Assembly: GCA_049511115.1 (NCBI GenBank)
Contig: JBEKYH010000038.1
Location: forward strand, 1-17,751
Length of the DNA: 17,751 nucleotides
Direction: 5' to 3'
Source of the DNA: JBEKYH01 sp049511115
GTDB taxonomy: Bacteria > Planctomycetota > Phycisphaerae > Tepidisphaerales > Tepidisphaeraceae
The notes beneath the pieces are model-generated. The model worked only from the letters and a program-made list of their open reading frames with translations, was not told where the DNA came from and did no database searches. Positions 13,057 through 17,751 of this stretch are shown one piece after another. The position numbers were made by a program, and so were the translations under genes. Positions within the stretch are counted from its first letter, which is position 1. Each line of letters starts with the position of its first letter.

Positions 13057-13542
13057 ATGGAATCCGCTATCCCGCCTGTCTATTCGCCTCGCGCCCCGCG
13101 CGTGAGGGTGGGCATTTTCGGCCGAATAATCGCCTTGCTGACCGCCCTGTTGTGCCTTTCTCCCCTCGTGGCGGCGGCGTGGGTTACCCCCGACCCCAGC
13201 GGCCTGGGCACCCACACCCAGCTCGGCCTCGCCGCCTGCGGGTTTCAGCGGGCGTTTGGGATTCCCTGCCCGACCTGCGGCATGACCACAAGCTGGGCCT
13301 GGTTTGCCCGCGGGAATTGGGTGGCCAGCGCGTGGATTCAGCCCATGGGCATGCTTTTGGCGTTTGTTGCGGCGTCGATTTTCTGGGCGGGAATGTATAT
13401 TGCCGCCACGGGACGGGCGGCTCACCAGTTGCTCCGGTATGTTCCATCGGGGTATATTATCCAGCCGATGTTGGCCCTGGCGCTCCTCGCCTGGGGCTGG
13501 AAGATTTTCATTCACCTGGACCACCTGGACGGCTGGAAGTAG
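13057..13542 (+). CDS. DUF2752 family membrane protein
   Basis: A 161-residue inner-membrane protein. A first membrane segment lies at about 22-42, followed by the family signature CGFQRAFGIPCPTCGMTTS (61-79) with Cys61, Cys71 and Cys74, then two more segments at about 96-118 and 133-152. The CPxCGxT motif looks like a metal or redox site, but the family has no established function that I know of. It probably starts without a leader. It is followed after 34 nt by two lipoprotein genes on the same strand, so an envelope role for the trio is an inference. Confidence 0.88.
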   Translation: MESAIPPVYSPRAPRVRVGIFGRIIALLTALLCLSPLVAAAWVTPDPSGLGTHTQLGLAACGFQRAFGIPCPTCGMTTSWAWFARGNWVASAWIQPMGMLLAFVAASIFWAGMYIAATGRAAHQLLRYVPSGYIIQPMLALALLAWGWKIFIHLDHLDGWK

Positions 13543-13576
13543 GGTGGCCGGGTTTTTGGACTCGAGGTTTTTCCCA

Positions 13577-14284
13577 ATGAAGTTGACTTCGCTCGCAGGT
13601 CCATGCGCGTGGCTGGCCCTGGCCATCCTGTCGTTTTCATTGTCGGGTTGCACGATATTCGGCTATGCCGCGGCCGCCGTCAGCGGTGACAGTCACGTCG
13701 ACGCCAGCTACAAGGGCCTGCCCAACCAAAAATGCGCCATCATGGTCTGGGCCGACGACGGCGTGCTGAACGACTACCATGCCATTCAACTCGATGCCGC
13801 CCACGGCATCGAAGACAAATTGCAACAGGCCGCCAAGGCCAATACCGAGGAGGTGGCCAACATCACCTGGGTGCCGGCGGAAAAAATCCTGGATTATCAG
13901 CAGACTCATCCCGGACTGGACGCCGAAGCCGTGGAGGATGTGGCCCCGAACCTGGGCGTCACCCGCCTGATCTACGTGGAAATCGAGGCTTTCCAGATCC
14001 ATGCCAATGAATCGCCTGACCTATGGCGCGGCACCATGACGGCGACGCTGACGGTGGTGGCGGTGGACAAGGGCAAGGGAAAAGTTGCCTATTCCGAGCG
14101 GGACGTGAGCGCGCTCTATCCCAAGAACTGCCCGCCGGAGGGGCTGCCCGATTTGGAAGACGCGGTGGTATATCGTTCAACGGTGGATGCCTTCACGACG
14201 GAAATCGCCAAGCGATTCATCCCGCACGATGTGGATGTGGATGAATCGACGCAGTACCTGGCCCCGACGGGAGACGTGCAATGA
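13577..14284 (+). CDS. Lipoprotein, first of two tandem paralogues
   Basis: A 235-residue lipoprotein. The start at 13577 is chosen because a lipoprotein signal follows (MKLTSLAGPCAWLALAILSF, lipobox LSGC with Cys25) and GAGG lies 9 nt upstream (13564-13567). The mature part has VDASYKGLPNQKCAIMVWADD, GVTRLIYVEIEAFQI and a strand-rich TMTATLTVVAVD, resembling the small periplasmic alpha/beta domains of GNA1162/TolB-N-like lipoproteins, though I cannot name the family. It shares VDAxYK, G(V/A)xxxIYVxxxxF and a closing segment with the next gene, whose ATG overlaps its stop (ATGA at 14281-14284). Likely anchored at the inner face of the outer membrane or the periplasmic side of the inner membrane. 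Confidence 0.8.
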   Translation: MKLTSLAGPCAWLALAILSFSLSGCTIFGYAAAAVSGDSHVDASYKGLPNQKCAIMVWADDGVLNDYHAIQLDAAHGIEDKLQQAAKANTEEVANITWVPAEKILDYQQTHPGLDAEAVEDVAPNLGVTRLIYVEIEAFQIHANESPDLWRGTMTATLTVVAVDKGKGKVAYSERDVSALYPKNCPPEGLPDLEDAVVYRSTVDAFTTEIAKRFIPHDVDVDESTQYLAPTGDVQ

Positions 14285-14931
14285 TTCGCATATTAACTCT
14301 CTCATTTTGCCTGATGGGCCTTGCATTGATGGTTGTGGGTTGCAGCGAGGCGGGCCTGGTCGCCAATGCAGCGGTGGGGAATTCGACGGTCGACGCGAAA
14401 TACAAGCCGCCGAAGGAGCCGACGTTGGTGCTGGTGGAAAACTTTCGCACGGCCGCGGGGGGAGACGTGGACTGTGATCGCGTCGGGCGGTTTCTCAGCA
14501 GCGAGTTGACCGATCACGAGGTGGTGCCTCTGGTGGATTTCGCGAAGCTGACGGCGCTGCGCGATGGTGATCCGGAGGGCTACCGAAAGATGAGCGTCGC
14601 GGCGATCGGGCAGGCCGTGGGGGCCAAGCAGGTCATCTACGTCAGTCTTAACGATTTCAGTTCCGATTCCCCGATCGGCGGCACGTTCGTTAAATGGAAG
14701 GCGTCGGTGAAAGTGAAGGTTGTCGATTCCGCCACGGGCGCCAGCCGCTGGCCGGTGGACTTGACCGACGGGGAGCCGTTGGTGGCGGAAACCGACTATA
14801 AGGAAGCCGACCCGGACATCGGCGAATTGGCCATCCGCGACGAACTGAACAAAAAGCTGGCCGAGAAGATCGGCAATCTCTTCCATTCCTACCAGAAAGA
14901 CTCTGACTCCGCCGAGGATTATCAGCAGTAA
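14281..14931 (+). CDS. Lipoprotein, second of two tandem paralogues
   Basis: A 216-residue lipoprotein with signal MIRILTLSFCLMGLALMVVG and lipidated Cys21 (VVGC). The mature protein has STVDAKYKPPKEPTLVLVENF, a helix-like DRVGRFLSSELTDHEVVPLVDF, AVGAKQVIYVSLNDF, then strands KASVKVKVVDSATGASRWP, and ends with a charged helix and an acidic tail. The order of these elements matches the preceding gene, so the pair arose by duplication. It is translationally coupled to that gene by ATGA. Its stop overlaps the convergent RnfC-like gene by 10 bp (14922-14931). Function unknown; assembly of an envelope complex is a guess. Confidence 0.8.
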   Translation: MIRILTLSFCLMGLALMVVGCSEAGLVANAAVGNSTVDAKYKPPKEPTLVLVENFRTAAGGDVDCDRVGRFLSSELTDHEVVPLVDFAKLTALRDGDPEGYRKMSVAAIGQAVGAKQVIYVSLNDFSSDSPIGGTFVKWKASVKVKVVDSATGASRWPVDLTDGEPLVAETDYKEADPDIGELAIRDELNKKLAEKIGNLFHSYQKDSDSAEDYQQ

Positions 14932-15950
14932 TTAATCTCCTGCGCGATGCGTACGCCCTGGAGGAGGGGGAGATCGGACGGGCAAATCTGGTCGCACAGG
15001 CCGCATTCGATGCACGCCGAGGCGTTCGCGCGGGCGGCGATTTTTGCGTCGCCGCGCTGCGCGGCCTCCAGTGCGAGGGCCGGCCAGACCTGCGTGGGGC
15101 AGACATCCAGGCACCAGCCGCAGCGGATGCACGGCTGAGGGGCGGGGGCCGCAGTTTGGGGGAAAAGATGAAAGGTCAGTTCGCCGCTATTGAGGGGTTG
15201 TTGATCCGATGAAGCAGGTCGTTTGCGCCGCCAGTCGCCGGCGAAGATGGACTTGTTTTCCGCAGAGATCCCTGCGGCTTGCAGCGCGTCGCCGAGCGTT
15301 GAGTCGGCGTGAGCAAGCAGGTAAACCACCTGCTTGGAGGCGTGGTCCAGCAGGCCAACAGGCAGGGGATTGATTTCTCCGGGCGGATCACCCGCGACGG
15401 CGGCCGCCGGCGCGTCGAGGAGGAGAATTCCCGCTTCCACGGGAAGTTGGCCGGGGCGCAGGGGTCGGTCGGCCAGCGCGTAAATCAGAATGGCCGGGTC
15501 CGCCTGGGGATAATGATTGGGCAATTCGACCACGCCGATGCCGGCGGCATTAGCCGCGGCGCGCAATGCTTTGTCCCACGGCCGCGGCGCGTCGGCTTCG
15601 AGCGCGATGCAGGCGCGCTGCGTCCCCGTCTGATCGCGCAAACGATTGATGCCGCGAATCACCCGCTCATGCTCGCGCGCCGCGAAGGCGGCGCAGAGCC
15701 GCACATGCGGATCATCATCCAGCACCGAGCAGACAATAGCGTCGATGGTCCGCCGGGCGGCGTATTGAAGCTGGGCCGCCAGGTCGGGGCTGTTGTGGCG
15801 GGAACTGGAAACCGGGCCAAGCACTGGTGAGGACGCCGCCGCGGAGTCGGTTTGGCGCGTGGGCCGCGGAGCGACAATGAATTCCGGCAGCTCGCGCGGC
15901 CAGGGCCGGGCATCGAGTTGGGGGGGCATCGCTCCCATGCGGCCCATCAT
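14922..15950 (-). CDS. Truncated RnfC-like protein with two [4Fe-4S] clusters
   Basis: About 342 residues from ATG 15950, against about 435 or more for RnfC. The core AxIALEADAPRPWDKALRAAA, VVELPNHYPQADPAILIYAL, LPVEAGILLLDAPAAAVA follows the RnfC pattern (IAIE..., LPxxYPxGxEkqLIYAL, GVVVxNVGTAxAI). The ferredoxin domain has Cys274/277/280/284 and Cys313/316/319/323 (CIRCGWCLDVCP and CIECGLCDQICPS), enough for two clusters. The glycine-rich GLGGAxFPTxxK and xNxAECEP segments that hold FMN and NADH in RnfC are not visible; the N-terminus is short and low-complexity instead. No other rnf gene is nearby. It follows the TIM-barrel gene by 23 nt. The start is uncertain: a GTG at 16013 with AAGGA upstream would overlap that gene by 40 bp. 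Confidence 0.75.
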   Translation of the reverse strand: MMGRMGAMPPQLDARPWPRELPEFIVAPRPTRQTDSAAASSPVLGPVSSSRHNSPDLAAQLQYAARRTIDAIVCSVLDDDPHVRLCAAFAAREHERVIRGINRLRDQTGTQRACIALEADAPRPWDKALRAAANAAGIGVVELPNHYPQADPAILIYALADRPLRPGQLPVEAGILLLDAPAAAVAGDPPGEINPLPVGLLDHASKQVVYLLAHADSTLGDALQAAGISAENKSIFAGDWRRKRPASSDQQPLNSGELTFHLFPQTAAPAPQPCIRCGWCLDVCPTQVWPALALEAAQRGDAKIAARANASACIECGLCDQICPSDLPLLQGVRIAQEINYC

Positions 15951-15973
15951 TTCACGCCGGGGCGAAGCGAGAA

Positions 15974-16807
15974 TCAATTGGCGCCGGCCAGGGAAATCCC
16001 GTTTTTCCGGCACAGGTCCTTGAGTGCGTCGGCCGCGACCTTGAAAAGGGCCGGCCCGCTGAAGCCGCTGAATTGGCCGTGGGCGGCCAAGTGCGGCTCA
16101 AGGCTGAGGAAACCGGCGTAGCCGCCGCGGGCTAAATCGAGCAGGACCGGTTCAATCTGCCCGTCGCCTTTTCCCGCGGGCACGACGCTCTTGTCGGCCA
16201 GCAGCGCATCCTTGATGTGAATGTGCACGGAATAGGGCTTGAGCGAGGGCCAGTTATCCAGCGGTTTTTCGCCGGCCTGCACGAAGTTGGCGAAATCAAA
16301 CGCGGATTTGAGCTTGGGCGAGTTGATGGTGGTCATCAAATCGAGGCACTGCTTGCCCTTTTCGCCGTAGATTTTGGCCTCGTTTTCGTGAATGAGGGTT
16401 ACGGGGTGGTCTTTAACGTACTGCACCTTTTCGCGGAAGCGGCGCATCACCTCATCGCGATACTTGAGGATGTCGCCGCCGTCGGGAGGGTAATAGCTGA
16501 AGACGCGCAGGAAGGGCGCGCCGAAGAACTCGGCGGAATCGACGGCGATTTTGAAGCGCTCAAAATGGGCCGGCCAGGGTTCGTTGATCTTCACCTTGCC
16601 GATGGGCGAGCCGATGCTGATGACCGCCATTCCGTTATCGCGGAGTTTGCTTTTGATTTCCTGGCGGAGGGCCTTGTCAAAATCGAGGACATTTTTGCCA
16701 TGCACGCCGCGCAGCTCAAAATGCGTGACCTGGTTTTCCTTGCAGACTTTGATCTGCTCATTGAGGTCGGGGGAAATTTCGTCGGCGAAAGCGGCCAGTT
16801 TCATCAT
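15974..16807 (-). CDS. Sugar phosphate isomerase/epimerase (xylose-isomerase-like TIM barrel)
   Basis: A 277-residue cytoplasmic TIM-barrel protein; no signal peptide. Strand-end residues that bind the divalent metal in this superfamily are visible: Glu141 or Glu143 (IHENE), Asp171 (FDFANF), His197 (HIHIKD) and Glu237 (SLEPH). The opening KLAAFADEISPDLNEQIKVCKE and HFELRGVHG are typical of the hydroxypyruvate-isomerase/inosose-type branch. GGAG lies 8 nt before the ATG. Substrate not determinable: planctomycetes carry many such paralogues for sugar and inositol breakdown. The downstream RnfC-like gene is close enough for one transcript, though no shared pathway is evident. Confidence 0.88.
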   Translation of the reverse strand: MMKLAAFADEISPDLNEQIKVCKENQVTHFELRGVHGKNVLDFDKALRQEIKSKLRDNGMAVISIGSPIGKVKINEPWPAHFERFKIAVDSAEFFGAPFLRVFSYYPPDGGDILKYRDEVMRRFREKVQYVKDHPVTLIHENEAKIYGEKGKQCLDLMTTINSPKLKSAFDFANFVQAGEKPLDNWPSLKPYSVHIHIKDALLADKSVVPAGKGDGQIEPVLLDLARGGYAGFLSLEPHLAAHGQFSGFSGPALFKVAADALKDLCRKNGISLAGAN

Positions 16808-17000
16808 ATGTGCGACTCCGCGGAAAATGGGTGAGGCTTAATCGTCGGGTGGGTGGGCCTTGGCGTCAAGTGATGAGGAGAGCTGGATTGAGCGAGATTA
16901 GCAGCGCGGCGGCAAAACTAGTTCAACCCCTTGATATTTACCCTCATCCCCACAATGCTTAGAGGCTCGCGTTACCTCTTTTTACAAGGATCGGTGCAGC
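16808..17000. other. Divergent intergenic region between the TIM-barrel gene and asd
   Basis: 193 bp with no open reading frame worth calling. A TTGATA (16931-16936) could be a -35 for asd but the matching -10 is poor. AGAGG (16961-16965) pairs with CCTCT (16975-16979) before five T (16979-16983), a weak terminator- or attenuator-like hairpin in the asd leader. Nothing clear faces the minus strand. Confidence 0.3.
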
Positions 17001-17751
17001 ATGGGAGTCAATGTCGCCATTGTCGGCGCGACCGGAGCGGTGGGTCAGGAATTCCTGGTGGTGCTGGCGGAACGAAAGTTCCCCATTGCCAATCTGCGCC
17101 TGTTGGCCAGCGGGCGCAGCGCGGGGAAGACGGTTCCCTTCATGGGGCAGACGTATACGGTCGAGGAACTCACCAAGAAAAGCTTTGACGGCATCGACAT
17201 CGCCTTCTTTTCGGCAGGCGGCGGGATCAGCAAGGAGTTTGCGCCGGCGGCGGTGGCGGCGAAGGCCATCGTCGTCGATAACACCAGCGCGTTTCGGCTC
17301 AAAGACGGCGTGCCGCTGGTCGTGCCGGAGGTGAATGCGGACCAGATTCGCAAGCATAACGGGCTGATTGCCAATCCCAATTGCTCGACGATCATCATGA
17401 ATGTGCCGGTGTGGCCGCTGCATAAGGCCAATCGCGTCAAGCGCGTGATTGTTTCCACTTATCAGGCGGTCAGCGGCGCGGGGGCGTGGGGCTTGTATGA
17501 GCTGGAGGCGCAGATCAAGGCGTATGCCGCCGGCGCGGCGGTGGTGAAGGAGAAGTTTCCCCACCAGATCGTCAACAACCTCTTCAGCCACAATTCCAAG
17601 GTGGCAGAGAACGGCTACAACGAGGAGGAGAACAAGATGGTGCTCGAGACGCGGAAGATTTTCTCCGACCCGCGCATCATGATATCGGCTACGTGCGTGC
17701 GCGTGCCGGTGCCGCGGGCGCATTGCGAGAGCATCAATCTGGAATTTGAGC
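17001..17751 (+). CDS. asd: Aspartate-semialdehyde dehydrogenase, partial (3' end outside window)
   Basis: The first 250 residues of an enzyme that reduces aspartyl-phosphate to aspartate semialdehyde with NADPH, feeding lysine/diaminopimelate, threonine and methionine synthesis. Present are the nucleotide loop GATGAVG (9-15), NTSAFR, VPEVN, the catalytic Cys128 in NPNCST, QAVSGAG, and the start of the substrate site CVRVPVPRAH with His241. Full-length enzymes have about 335-345 residues, so roughly a quarter is cut off by the window edge. The ATG at 17001 is chosen because it begins the Rossmann strand directly (MGVNVAIVGATG); AAGGA (16985-16989) lies 11 nt upstream, a little far. The frame is open to the last base. 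Confidence 0.95.
   Translation, partial: MGVNVAIVGATGAVGQEFLVVLAERKFPIANLRLLASGRSAGKTVPFMGQTYTVEELTKKSFDGIDIAFFSAGGGISKEFAPAAVAAKAIVVDNTSAFRLKDGVPLVVPEVNADQIRKHNGLIANPNCSTIIMNVPVWPLHKANRVKRVIVSTYQAVSGAGAWGLYELEAQIKAYAAGAAVVKEKFPHQIVNNLFSHNSKVAENGYNEEENKMVLETRKIFSDPRIMISATCVRVPVPRAHCESINLEFE

Noticed and set aside
12759..13058. 99-codon minus-strand frame starting with ATG 13058
   Set aside because: The first dozen codons are AT-rich promoter-like sequence, the ATG overlaps the DUF2752 start on the other strand, and the last third fits better in the shifted frame; GTG 13022 is preferred.
13012..13653. 213-codon minus-strand open frame opposite DUF2752
   Set aside because: It mirrors the DUF2752 gene and has proline/glycine/arginine-rich, low-complexity content typical of antisense shadow frames in GC-rich DNA.
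16961..16983. Hairpin plus T-run before asd as an intrinsic terminator or attenuator
   Set aside because: The stem is only five pairs with a 9-nt loop; too weak to call, and no leader peptide is visible.

Overview
This GC-rich window has short intergenic gaps, lipoproteins with lipobox cysteines, a coiled-coil-headed porin, a DUF2752 protein and Thr-Thr-Gln-Pro / Ala-Thr-Gln-Pro linkers in exported proteins. Together these suggest a planctomycete of the Phycisphaerae type, probably free-living or from a metagenome. That assignment is an inference from protein style, not from a marker gene. No tRNA, rRNA, CRISPR array or complete insertion sequence was seen.

Layout. (1) 1-1918: a strong promoter, a roughly 155-nt leader with three hairpins, an outer-membrane porin and its intrinsic terminator, followed by the orphan C-terminal tail of a second, otherwise lost, outer-membrane barrel. 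(2) 1915-3286: a sulfur/redox-type module. An ArsR repressor faces a carboxymuconolactone-decarboxylase (AhpD-like) protein and a rhodanese-DUF2892 membrane protein, with a near-perfect palindrome sitting between the -35 and -10 of the divergent promoter. (3) 3312-4717, minus strand: ModA, then a small exported molybdopterin-domain protein, preceded by a ModE-box-like operator; no modB or modC is present. (4) 4803-8077, minus strand: a SNF2/RapA-type helicase that starts at TTG, coupled to a zinc-ribbon partner. (5) 8156-9430: an MFS transporter. (6) 9427-12560, minus strand: trigger factor with a histidine-rich N-terminal extension, then hisS, separated by a 143-bp inverted-repeat element and followed by a possible 20-residue peptide. 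(7) 12695-13022, minus strand: two small membrane-protein genes too short for routine calling, one of them apparently frameshifted. (8) 13045-14931: a probably leaderless DUF2752 gene and two tandem paralogous lipoproteins. (9) 14922-16807, minus strand: an RnfC-like double [4Fe-4S] protein that lacks the flavin/NADH part, and a sugar-phosphate isomerase/epimerase-like TIM barrel. (10) 17001 to the end: the start of asd.

Housekeeping genes (tig, hisS, asd) are interspersed with small accessory operons. The best-supported regulatory stories are ArsR control of the rhodanese operon and molybdate control of modA. The least explained items are the helicase/zinc-ribbon pair, the reduced RnfC, the small membrane genes and the barrel remnant.
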